From the NCBI GenBank assembly GCA_019637955.1, contig JAHBUS010000008.1:157997-221996 (forward strand): a stretch of DNA of 64,000 bases. Reading direction: 5' to 3'. The stretch is from Pseudobdellovibrionaceae bacterium. GTDB taxonomy: Bacteria > Bdellovibrionota > Bdellovibrionia > Bdellovibrionales > Bdellovibrionaceae. The notes beneath the pieces are model-generated. The model ran no database searches. It saw nothing but the letters and a program-made list of their open reading frames with translations, and was not told where the DNA came from. Made by a program: the position numbers and the translations under genes. Shown piece by piece: positions 15,925-23,590 of this stretch (the first letter of the stretch is position 1; the number at the start of each line of letters is the position of its first letter).

Positions 15925-16193
15925 CCTCAAAAGTTTGTTCTGGTTGCCGCATCATGAAGGGACTTCAGAAGTTCCATGTGCAAGCGCGTGGTCTTCACGG
16001 CAGGGAAAGCCGTTGCAAGGAGTGCGTTGGAATGAGAAAAGGCCGTCGCCAAGGGCAGCAACGAAGACGCCGAAGCGACGACTACATTTTCAAATCAGAT
16101 ACGGTTGGCCTGCCTTCTCCGGAATCGCTACAAGATGTCGCGTTTAGTATGGCTGAAACTTTGAAAGGAGTTTTGGACGATGAGAAGTTTTAA
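15921..16193 (+). CDS. Small Cys4 zinc-finger protein, second copy of the recombinase-associated type
   Basis: This 90-residue protein has C-S-G-C ... C-K-E-C and the intervening L-x-x-F-H pattern, followed by a basic segment (K-G-R-R-Q-G-Q-Q-R-R-R-R). It matches in design and gene position the protein at 4292-4594. ATG 15921 overlaps the preceding stop (ATGA), and its own end overlaps the large serine recombinase start by 14 nt. A DNA-binding accessory of the recombinase, possibly a directionality factor, is a reasonable inference. Confidence 0.7.
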   Translation: MTSKVCSGCRIMKGLQKFHVQARGLHGRESRCKECVGMRKGRRQGQQRRRRSDDYIFKSDTVGLPSPESLQDVAFSMAETLKGVLDDEKF

Positions 16194-17997
16194 CAAGCTA
16201 TCCAGGAAAGAACAGAAGAAGATCATCGAGGAGACATGCAACTCTCTCCAGCAACTTGGTGAATACTACCAATCCAACTGGAAGCCCGTCGATGAAAGCT
16301 GGCCCATCGTTGATGGCGCGGCCTACGTTCGCCTTTCAACTCCAGAACAATTTCTCGTCGATCGCGGTTCAGCGGAGCAGCAAGTCCACATCGCTGTGGA
16401 CGAAGCTCGCAGCCGTTCGCAATACGACAAGATGAACTACCGGATCACGGAGTTCTTCATTGAGCGACCCGTCACTGGAAAATCTGAAAGCCGCGAACAG
16501 CTAGATCGACTCCAACGTGCGATCGGCAAGAAAAAAGTTCGATTTGTGGTGATCAAAGAACTCGCCCGCATCTTCCGCGAGTCGGGTCTGTGGAAGCAGT
16601 TTTTTAAGCACTGCCAAGCGAGCGAGTGCGAAATCATCATACGATCCTTTCCGTTCAACCCGAATGATCCAACACAGATCCTTCAACTCGACATCCTCGC
16701 CGCCTTCGCCGAATACGAGTCCAGCGTTAATTCGAAGCGGGGACGCGAAAGCCACTTTTCCTCGATGCAGTCTGCTGGGAAATTTAATTCGACTCACAAA
16801 CTCCTCGGCCTCGATCAGCTTGAGATCAACGGAACTCCCAAGGTCGGCCTCTACACCCCCAACAAGGCGGAGTTAGAAGTCGTGATCTGGATCATGCAGA
16901 CGTTCGTGTCCTACGGCTCGTATCAAGTGACGCTCGCAAAGATCGACGAGCGGATGATAAAAACGAAGACCGAAAAAAACTTCGGCAAACACTCGCTCAC
17001 AAATCTTCTCACGAACAAAAAGTACATCGGCTGCTGGGAGGTTAACCTTAAAAACAAGGGCAAAAACGAACACAAGTTGATGCCCTACGAGCGGTATCTC
17101 AAAGTTTCCTTGCCTCATGGTTGCGTGGTTCCCCCAGAACTCTGGGAGGCTGTGCAAGCAACGATCGTCCGCCTCAAGGGAAGCAAATCAAAAAACACAC
17201 GACTGGATCGCATCTATCCCCTTTCGGGTTTGCTGGAATATGAAGATGGTTCTGCGTTCCAAGGAAATGGCTCTTGGGGCAAATCAAAGACAAAAAGATT
17301 GAACTACTACCACTGTCCAAGAAAGAAACTCCGCCTCCCTGCGGAACTCGTCGAAGCCGAGGCCTTGGCGATGGCCAGTAGCGTACTCTCCAAGTCCGAT
17401 GCCTTCAAAGACAGTCTGAAAAGCCGTTTGCGCAACTCGAAAACAGCTTCCGAGCATCTCCAGAATCAGGCGGAGCACTTGCGGCGGGAGATTGGTGGTC
17501 TACAGCAACAACAGGTCGATCTTGATAGACGCTTGGACTTTCTCCTTTCGGACGGTAAGTCCGATGACTCTGCACTTACGGACATCAGGAACGACTTCAT
17601 CAACGAGCGCAGAAAAATAAAAAAGGAAGTCACTGATCGCGAGGCCGCAATCACTAAGATTGGGGAGAAGCGCGACCTGCTACTTTCCCAAGGGGTGAGT
17701 CTGAAATCGCTGACCTCAAACGCTAGGGAGGTTGTCCGCCTGGTTGCAACCAACGATCCCGCCGCTCTCAAGAACGCTTACAAGCAGCTTTTTAAAAAAG
17801 TCCTCGTGGGCAAGGACGAGAAAACAGGGACGTGGACTCTGAAGTTCCTCTTCAAAGACCAATTCAGCGAAAGCATTGAGGAATTTGCAAAAGATGTTAA
17901 CGGTACGGACAAGACCAGCGATGAGAAAGAAATGGCTCAGGAGGAGGGACTCGAACCCCCGACCAAGCGGTTAACAGCCGCTTGCTCTACCGACTGA
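16180..17997 (+). CDS. Large serine recombinase (integrase of element B) ending inside tRNA-Asn
   Basis: The 605-residue protein has a ~45-residue N-terminal extension before the resolvase domain (nucleophile S53 in Y-V-R-L-S-T-P-E-Q). The recombinase DNA-binding domain (K-K-Y-I-G-C-W near 285) and a long coiled coil (~410-510) follow. The usual D-R-L-S-R motif is replaced by E-L-A-R-I-F-R, so the active site is divergent, and the zinc ribbon lacks paired cysteines. The last ~22 residues (M-A-Q-E-E-G-L-E-P-P-T) are read from the antisense of the tRNA-Asn gene, the hallmark of an integrase whose 3' end was completed by integration into the tRNA. Confidence 0.92.
   Translation: MRSFNKLSRKEQKKIIEETCNSLQQLGEYYQSNWKPVDESWPIVDGAAYVRLSTPEQFLVDRGSAEQQVHIAVDEARSRSQYDKMNYRITEFFIERPVTGKSESREQLDRLQRAIGKKKVRFVVIKELARIFRESGLWKQFFKHCQASECEIIIRSFPFNPNDPTQILQLDILAAFAEYESSVNSKRGRESHFSSMQSAGKFNSTHKLLGLDQLEINGTPKVGLYTPNKAELEVVIWIMQTFVSYGSYQVTLAKIDERMIKTKTEKNFGKHSLTNLLTNKKYIGCWEVNLKNKGKNEHKLMPYERYLKVSLPHGCVVPPELWEAVQATIVRLKGSKSKNTRLDRIYPLSGLLEYEDGSAFQGNGSWGKSKTKRLNYYHCPRKKLRLPAELVEAEALAMASSVLSKSDAFKDSLKSRLRNSKTASEHLQNQAEHLRREIGGLQQQQVDLDRRLDFLLSDGKSDDSALTDIRNDFINERRKIKKEVTDREAAITKIGEKRDLLLSQGVSLKSLTSNAREVVRLVATNDPAALKNAYKQLFKKVLVGKDEKTGTWTLKFLFKDQFSESIEEFAKDVNGTDKTSDEKEMAQEEGLEPPTKRLTAACSTD
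17930..17939. repeat. AAATGGCTCA repeat, putative attachment-site core (right end of element B)
   Basis: This is an exact copy of 6132-6141. Here the last seven bases are the 3' end of tRNA-Asn (TGAGCCA on the minus strand). It marks the likely attR of element B, about 11.8 kb from its partner. The tRNA gene itself is intact to its right. Confidence 0.5.
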
Positions 17998-18008
17998 GCT
18001 ACTCCTGA
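17933..18008 (-). tRNA. tRNA-Asn (GTT)
   Basis: A 76-nt cloverleaf with encoded CCA: acceptor arm TCAGGAG/CTCCTGA pairs perfectly, the D-arm reads GCTCAGTCGGTAGAGC, the anticodon is GTT flanked by CGGCT/AACCG, and the T-arm contains GGTTCGAGTCC. It serves as the integration target of the element on its 3' side; the integrase gene runs antisense into it. Confidence 0.97.
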
Positions 18009-18046
18009 ACGTCGAAAAGCCAAATTATTCAAAACCGGGCGGATCG

Positions 18047-18295
18047 TCAACGACCGTTTGCAGATCCGGTCGGGGTCGGGCTTGCGCTGGGCGGCGCTTC
18101 AATCACCACGCGGGCTTTGCGCTCAACGCCTTCGCCGTCGGGGTTCATCATGCCTTGGACATTGGGAGAGCTTTCGAACTCGCCCGACTGAAAATAACCC
18201 ATCGCCCAGACGATCCCGATCAGCGCGAGCAGCATCAGACCCAAACGCATCCAAAAGTACGGTTGATCGGGGCTGACTTTGTTGTTCTGTTTCAT
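18047..18295 (-). CDS. Small single-pass membrane protein
   Basis: This 82-residue protein has one transmembrane helix (residues ~15-33, L-M-L-L-A-L-I-G-I-V-W) and a proline/serine-rich C-terminal tail ending S-P-T-P-T-G-S. ATG 18295 is chosen because longer forms would start inside the tRNA-Arg gene. It lies between two tRNA genes on the same strand. The family is not recognised; a small envelope protein of this lineage is likely. Confidence 0.6.
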   Translation of the reverse strand: MKQNNKVSPDQPYFWMRLGLMLLALIGIVWAMGYFQSGEFESSPNVQGMMNPDGEGVERKARVVIEAPPSASPTPTGSANGR

Positions 18296-18324
18296 GATGG
18301 GCCGGGATTTCGGGGAAGAGAAAT

Positions 18325-18401
18325 TGGCGCACTCGGGAGGATTCGAACCACCGACCACCTGATTCGTAGTCAGGTACTCTATCCAGCTGAGCTACGAGTG
18401 C
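18325..18401 (-). tRNA. tRNA-Arg (ACG)
   Basis: A 77-nt tRNA with encoded CCA: acceptor GCACTCG/CGAGTGC, D-arm GCTCAGCTGGATAGAGT, anticodon ACG in the loop of CCTGACTACGAATCAGG, and T-arm GGTTCGAATCC. The sequence closely resembles bacterial tRNA-Arg(ACG), whose A34 is normally deaminated to inosine. Confidence 0.97.
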
Positions 18402-18494
18402 GCTGGAGACGGCAAGTTAGTGGAAAGCTTCGTGGAAATCAAGGTTTTGCCATTTGGATGCAAAATGTTTATCTTAAGATCCATTGGAGGGTTC

Positions 18495-19085
18495 ATGAAA
18501 CCTCAAGACGTTTGGGTCCACTGCTTCACCGAAGCCCAAAAAACAATCACCGACTTCCTTAAAAGCCCGGAACAAATCGAAAAATGCGTCCAATTCTCGC
18601 AAGTTCTGATCGACACCTTTAAAAAAGGCGGGACCGTCTTTTCGTGCGGAAATGGCGGCTCGCATTGTGACGCTATGCATTTTGCCGAAGAGATGACCGG
18701 CCGTTACCGCAAAGACCGACGCCCGTTAGGTGCCCTGGCTCTTGGCGACGCCAGCCACGTGACCTGTGTCTCGAACGACTATGGATTTCAGTACATCTTT
18801 TCTCGTCAAGTCGAGGGTTTGGCCCGCCCGGGTGATGCCTTGATCGGCCTCTCGACCAGTGGCAACTCGGAAAACGTGGTCCAAGCCTTTTTGGCGGCGA
18901 AAGCCAAGGGCGTAAAAACCATCGCCCTGCTGGGGCGTGACGGCGGAAAGCTCAAAGACATGGCCGATCTCGCGATCGTGGTGCCCGCTCAGACGAGCGA
19001 CCGCATCCAGGAAGTGCATATCAAGCTCATCCACACGGTCATCGAGACGGTGGAGCGCGAGATTTTCCCCGAAAATTACCGGTAA
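18495..19085 (+). CDS. gmhA: Phosphoheptose isomerase (sedoheptulose 7-phosphate isomerase)
   Basis: This 196-residue SIS-domain protein isomerises sedoheptulose 7-phosphate to D-glycero-D-manno-heptose 7-phosphate, the first step of ADP-heptose synthesis for lipopolysaccharide core. Diagnostic stretches are S-C-G-N-G-G-S-H-C-D-A-M-H-F-A-E-E (~45-61), G-R-Y-R, S-T-S-G-N-S (~118-123) and D-R-I-Q-E-V-H-I-K near the end, matching E. coli GmhA closely. ATG 18495 follows TTGGAGGG; an upstream in-frame ATG is not supported. It implies an LPS with heptose, hence a Gram-negative outer membrane. Confidence 0.95.
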   Translation: MKPQDVWVHCFTEAQKTITDFLKSPEQIEKCVQFSQVLIDTFKKGGTVFSCGNGGSHCDAMHFAEEMTGRYRKDRRPLGALALGDASHVTCVSNDYGFQYIFSRQVEGLARPGDALIGLSTSGNSENVVQAFLAAKAKGVKTIALLGRDGGKLKDMADLAIVVPAQTSDRIQEVHIKLIHTVIETVEREIFPENYR

Positions 19086-19151
19086 CGTCGCGGCTTGCTT
19101 TGACTGTAGGCCCGTGGCAAGAATGAAACCAGAGCTCTAGTTCTGACCTGC

Positions 19152-19244
<93 letters not shown>

Positions 19245-19442
19245 ATTTTTCTTCTTTCTTCAAACTTTTTTTCTTTAGTAGTTCGCGTGAAATTCATATG
19301 GAGAGTTCGCAACATGGCGAAAACTCCTCCGAGGCAATCTTAAATCCCGGTTAAAAATGACTAAAGCCATTCGCTTTGATCTTCATTTGTCGCCGATCAA
19401 GCCGATAGGTCATTCAGCGCGAGACCGCGTATCGGAGGAAAA

Positions 19443-19841
19443 GTGAAATTCCAGTCCCGTTCGAAAATTCTACTCGTTGAAGACAATATCGAATTCGCGG
19501 AGATCTTAAAAGAACACCTCGAGGCCACGACTGAATTTCAAGTGATGCACTTTCGAACGGCCCAAAGCGCTCTTGAACATTTGCGTGAAAGCCCTCACCG
19601 AATCGTGGGCGTCATTTCAGATCTGTATATGAGAGGCATGGATGGCATTGAGTTTGCCACTCGCTTGCGACAAAGCCATTCGGGCGCGCACATCCCTCTT
19701 ATTTTCGTCTCTGGCGGCGACCCGATGGTCTTCGACAGCATGCTGAAAGAGTTTGCCATCACCGGCTTTTTCCAAAAGCCCGTGAACATCGAAAAAATCG
19801 AAAATGCCGTGAACCTCAACTTCAAAACAGCCGCCGCCTGA
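19443..19841 (+). CDS. Stand-alone response-regulator receiver domain
   Basis: This 132-residue CheY-like protein has acidic residues E13-D14, phospho-acceptor D60 (I-S-D-L-Y-M), a serine in F-V-S-G-G and lysine in F-F-Q-K-P. The start is GTG 19443, 5 nt after GGAGGAA. There is no output domain and no neighbouring kinase; such lone receivers act through protein-protein contacts. It is followed by the mepA gene on the same strand after 120 bp and is probably a separate unit. Confidence 0.88.
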   Translation: MKFQSRSKILLVEDNIEFAEILKEHLEATTEFQVMHFRTAQSALEHLRESPHRIVGVISDLYMRGMDGIEFATRLRQSHSGAHIPLIFVSGGDPMVFDSMLKEFAITGFFQKPVNIEKIENAVNLNFKTAAA

Positions 19842-19961
19842 CAAAAACAAGACGTCCGAACCCTTGTATTTTCTCAGTTTCGGCGGGACGTCGGCTTCTT
19901 CTTTGCGGGAGCTGATAAAATATGCGAACCCTTGCCACCGGCTCTCACCTAAGGAGTTCGC

Positions 19962-20810
19962 ATGCACCCCAAAACGGTCTCGGTCGCGGTTTTCGCTCTT
20001 CTCGCCTGCCTCAGTTTTTTTGCCCAGGCTCATGGGGGCCCTGCCGAGGAACCCTCGCCCGAGTGGATTGAAGCGTGGACCCCCTTCGCTTCCGCGCCCT
20101 ACGATCTCGATGAAGAGGCCGAGCGCAAAATTGGTCCTTGGCTCGATTTGCGCACCGGCGGCGTTGCCACCGGGCCGATGCAGTCCACGGCCGATGGCGC
20201 GCAGGGCGCCTTGGTCGACGGCACCTTGCTCCCCGCGAAAGGCTTGGGATTTCGACGCGTCAGCGGTGCCGAAGAGGCCTGGGGCACGGGCCACATGATC
20301 TCTCTCATTGAAAATGCGGCGGCGTTCTTAACCACGCAAATTTGGCCCGGAATGACGGTCGCGGTCGGCGACATCGCCATGCAATTCGGCGGCAAATACG
20401 GTCCGCACAAAAGCCACCAGAATGGCCTTGATGCCGATATCCTTTTTATCGGCAATCAAAGCTGGAAGTCGGTTCTTGATGACAAAGGCCAGGTCACCGA
20501 ACGTTTCAACCCCGAGATGAACTGGGCGTTCTGGCGCTCGATGTTCGATCAAAAGATCGTCGAGAACGGCAAAACCATCTCGGTGATTTCAATGATCTTA
20601 GTCGCGCCCGAAATTAAAAATTTTCTCTGCACCTGGGGGACGAAAAACGGCGTCTTTAAAAACGCGGACGATCTTGAGATGATGAAGAGAATCCGTCCCA
20701 CCGAAGGGCATGACGATCACATGCACATCCGCCTGCGCTGCTCGCCCCATCATCCATTGTGCCGCCGCGAAGGCATCGCTTCGGACTTAGGCTGCCCGGC
20801 GTCTCCATAA
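19962..20810 (+). CDS. mepA: Penicillin-insensitive murein endopeptidase (MepA, family M74)
   Basis: This 282-residue periplasmic metallopeptidase cleaves D-Ala-meso-DAP cross-links in peptidoglycan. The signal peptide ends near A-Q-A (residue 23). Metal ligands are H149 and D157 in H-K-S-H-Q-N-G-L-D-A-D and the C-terminal H250-D-D-H253-M-H255 motif, all matching the M74 family, with nearby cysteines as in E. coli MepA. AAGGAG precedes ATG 19962. Its end overlaps the convergent transporter gene by 24 nt. In a predatory lifestyle such enzymes may also act on prey wall, but that is speculation. Confidence 0.93.
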   Translation: MHPKTVSVAVFALLACLSFFAQAHGGPAEEPSPEWIEAWTPFASAPYDLDEEAERKIGPWLDLRTGGVATGPMQSTADGAQGALVDGTLLPAKGLGFRRVSGAEEAWGTGHMISLIENAAAFLTTQIWPGMTVAVGDIAMQFGGKYGPHKSHQNGLDADILFIGNQSWKSVLDDKGQVTERFNPEMNWAFWRSMFDQKIVENGKTISVISMILVAPEIKNFLCTWGTKNGVFKNADDLEMMKRIRPTEGHDDHMHIRLRCSPHHPLCRREGIASDLGCPASP

Positions 20811-21971
20811 GAAAAACACATGGGCCACCGATCCCACGATCAACGCCCAGAGAGCCGGGCCGATACCGTAAAGCGTGAGGCCTGAGGCCGCGATCAAAAA
20901 CGTCAGAAACGCGGCCTCTTTTTCCTGCTCATTCGATAAAGCATTCTGCAAACAGGTCGCCGTGGTTGAAACGAACGCGAACCCCGCGATGGCCAAGACC
21001 ATCTCCGAAGGAAACGCGCCGAAGATCGAGCCGACCGTTCCCGCCATCAAGCCGATCGCCAGATAAATCAAACCCGAGACCACGCCCGTGATGTAACGGC
21101 GGCTCGGATCTTCATGCGCCTCGGGCCCATTGCCGATCGCGGCCGTGATGGCGGCCATGTTGATCGTGAACCCGCCGTAAAAAGACGTGAGCATGTTGAC
21201 GAAGCCGGACGACGCCATCAAAGAAGACACCGGCGGCTCATAACCATTGGCCCGCATGACGCTGATCCCGGTCAGGTTCTGCGAGGCCATGGTCACGACA
21301 AAGATGGGAAGTCCCAGGCTCAAAATCGCGGTGAGCGAAAACTCGGGCCACACAAAATAAAATCGTGTGGCCTGAATTTGGACGCCTTCAAAATGCATCA
21401 AGCCCGAAAGCCCCGCCGCCACGACGCCGGTGACAAGAACGAGCAGCATGGTCAGGCGAGGCGCCCACTTGCGGCCCACCAAGTAAGCGATCAGCATCGA
21501 ACCGATCAGGAGAGGCTGCGTCTTCACCGAGGCAAACGTGTCCAAACAAAAACGCACAAGAACGCCCGCCAAAAGAGCCGAGGCCATCGCGATGGGAATG
21601 CGGTTCATGATTTTCGCAAACAGACCCGTGGCCCCGCACAGAAAGATCAAAAAAGCCGAAAATAGAAAAGCGCCCGTGGCTTCGTGGACCGTGAAACCGT
21701 TATTTCCAGTCACCAAAATGGCGGCCGCGGCCGTTGACCAAGCCAAAAGCACCGGCATCCGGTAGCGAACAGAAAGGATCAAGGTCAAAAAGCCCAAGCC
21801 GATGGCGTGAGAACCCATCCAGGAGCTGGAATCCTCGGCGCTCAGGCCAAACACGCGCGCGGCTTGGTAGACCAAAACCGCCGAGCTGGTAAAGCCCACC
21901 AGAACGATGATGAGACCGGCGACCACCGCCGAAACAGACATGTCTTTACGGATTTGCGAGAGAAGGGACAT
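20787..21971 (-). CDS. BenE-family (benzoate/proton symporter-like) membrane transporter
   Basis: This inner-membrane protein of about 394 residues has 11-12 hydrophobic segments and the BenE/YdcO family pattern: an N-terminal A-G-L-I-I-V-L-V-G-F-T-S-S, an internal L-A-G-V-L-V-R and the conserved G-G-F-T-I-N-M-A-A-I-T-A-A segment near 275-287. The family is named for benzoate uptake, but most members, including YdcO, have unknown substrates, and no aromatic-degradation genes are nearby. ATG 21971 is the start most consistent with the family; upstream in-frame starts add a non-conserved leader. Confidence 0.85.
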   Translation of the reverse strand: MSLLSQIRKDMSVSAVVAGLIIVLVGFTSSAVLVYQAARVFGLSAEDSSSWMGSHAIGLGFLTLILSVRYRMPVLLAWSTAAAAILVTGNNGFTVHEATGAFLFSAFLIFLCGATGLFAKIMNRIPIAMASALLAGVLVRFCLDTFASVKTQPLLIGSMLIAYLVGRKWAPRLTMLLVLVTGVVAAGLSGLMHFEGVQIQATRFYFVWPEFSLTAILSLGLPIFVVTMASQNLTGISVMRANGYEPPVSSLMASSGFVNMLTSFYGGFTINMAAITAAIGNGPEAHEDPSRRYITGVVSGLIYLAIGLMAGTVGSIFGAFPSEMVLAIAGFAFVSTTATCLQNALSNEQEKEAAFLTFLIAASGLTLYGIGPALWALIVGSVAHVFFLWRRRAA

Positions 21972-22062
21972 CGTGGCCCCAGCATAGGTGAAGGGGCGGG
22001 TAAAAATCATGCGGAAATAAAAATTCCGTGTGTGCGTCGGGGTTTTCTGGCATGAGGTGCCC

Positions 22063-22791
22063 ATGATTCGCTCAATCGCTCTTTCGACATTCGCCTTCAC
22101 ATTATTGCTTTCAAACGCGGGCCACGCGGATTACCAGTGGGGTTTCGGCAACATCAGTCTGAATCACCTCGATTGGAGCCAGGGCACCGAAGACAAATCG
22201 ACCAAAAAAGACTTCACTTACCTCGAGATCGAGGGCGGCGCGCAGCACACCTGGGGTGAGCTCTACGGATTTTTCGATATCGAGAACGTCGGTAAGACGG
22301 GCGACGACGTGCGCACCGCCTCGAAAGCAAACTTGCGTTACTATCTTGGTCAAACCGGCTTCAGTGTTTACGCGCATGCCTACGCGTTTAGCGCGCTGGG
22401 ATTTAGCGAGCAAAACCGCGTCTTGGGATTGGGTTATCAAGTCGGCGGCGAAGGCTGGTCGTTCAAACCGTTCTTGGGTTTTCACGACGTCTCGCAAACG
22501 TATTTTAGCGGTTCAAACGGCTACATGGGCGGCTGGGTCTTGATCTACATTTTCAAAATCAAAGGCCATGAATTTATGTTCGCCGATTGGCACGAGTATG
22601 AGTTCGACCGCAAAGAGGCTTATGCCGCCGGCAATGGCGCCAGTAAAGTCAGTCACAACGGCGCGGCCTCGATCTGGTGGACGGCCGTCAAAGAAATGAG
22701 TCTGGGCCTTCAATACCGCTACGCTCAAGACAAGCTCGGAACTCCCGGATCGCAAAGTGCCGTGATCAGCACCATCCGTTACAATTTTTAA
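22063..22791 (+). CDS. Tsx/OmpK-type outer-membrane channel
   Basis: This 242-residue protein has a signal peptide (cleavage after G-H-A, residue 22), then a beta-rich mature part starting D-Y-Q-W-G-F-G-N-I-S and ending in aromatic Y-N-F, as outer-membrane barrels do. The opening W-G-x-G-N-I-S-L-N-x-L-D-W, internal L-E-I-E-G-G-A and F-x-D-I-E-N match the nucleoside-channel Tsx/OmpK family. It probably forms a small porin for nucleosides or related solutes. It is divergent from the BenE-like transporter. Confidence 0.82.
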   Translation: MIRSIALSTFAFTLLLSNAGHADYQWGFGNISLNHLDWSQGTEDKSTKKDFTYLEIEGGAQHTWGELYGFFDIENVGKTGDDVRTASKANLRYYLGQTGFSVYAHAYAFSALGFSEQNRVLGLGYQVGGEGWSFKPFLGFHDVSQTYFSGSNGYMGGWVLIYIFKIKGHEFMFADWHEYEFDRKEAYAAGNGASKVSHNGAASIWWTAVKEMSLGLQYRYAQDKLGTPGSQSAVISTIRYNF

Positions 22792-22797
22792 ATTGGA

Positions 22798-23523
22798 TTA
22801 ATGCCAATATTCGTCGTCATCGAGATCATCCTCGATGCGGCCTTCGACTTCGGCGACTGGCGGCCCCTCATCGTCAGGCTCAACGATGGTTTCGGTCACG
22901 ATCGCCGCCAGAATGCGGTCGCGGTTTAAAGCATAGTAACCGAACGAACTCACAACACCGGCGACAAAACCGTAGAAGTGCGCCAGATAACTCACTTCGG
23001 GTTTGTAAGACTCCGGTAAAAACAAACCCACGGCAATGATCAGAACTTTGAACAAACGGCGGCGCACCGATTCGCGGCGCTCGATCAAAAGATAGAGCGT
23101 CAGCCAAGCGGCTCCCATCCAGTACACCACGCCCGAAACGCCGATCAGATCCACCTGCGATGGCATCGTCAGGATGGTCGCCATGTTGACGAGGCCGCCG
23201 ACAAAAAAGCCCGTCACCGGAAAGTACCAAGGCCCGAAATAGCCAAACAAAAAATAACTCAAAGGCACGAATAAAAAGAGGTTGCTAAAGAGATGGCCCC
23301 AATCCGCATGCGCGATCAGTGCCGTCCACGCGCGCCAGTATTCGTGCTTTTGGTAAAACGCGTCCTTCGAGACCGGCATCAAATCGCGAAGGCCCATGAA
23401 GTCGGCATGAAAGGCGGCGTTGGCCAAACTGAGAATGAACACCGCCAGCAGCATCAGCTCCAGCGCGCCCGCATGCGGACGGCGTGTGAGCCAATTTTCT
23501 TTGACGACGGTGAAACTACTCAT
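22798..23523 (-). CDS. Rhomboid-family intramembrane serine protease
   Basis: This protein of about 241 residues has six or so membrane helices and rhomboid catalytic signatures: H-A-D-W-G-H-L-F-S-N (~72-81), catalytic serine in G-V-S-G (~S130), and histidine in A-H-F-Y-G-F-x-x-G (~H182). The C-terminal tail is strongly acidic (E-D-D-L-D-D-D-E). ATG 23523 is preferred, with GGGG upstream. It cleaves transmembrane substrates within the inner membrane; its substrate is unknown. It converges on the Tsx-like gene with 6 bp between stops. Confidence 0.9.
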   Translation of the reverse strand: MSSFTVVKENWLTRRPHAGALELMLLAVFILSLANAAFHADFMGLRDLMPVSKDAFYQKHEYWRAWTALIAHADWGHLFSNLFLFVPLSYFLFGYFGPWYFPVTGFFVGGLVNMATILTMPSQVDLIGVSGVVYWMGAAWLTLYLLIERRESVRRRLFKVLIIAVGLFLPESYKPEVSYLAHFYGFVAGVVSSFGYYALNRDRILAAIVTETIVEPDDEGPPVAEVEGRIEDDLDDDEYWH

Positions 23524-23590
23524 GAACCCCAAGATGTTGCTGGATGGCAAAAAGGCAAGCCAAAGACCCGCCTTTATTTTTTAAACGATC

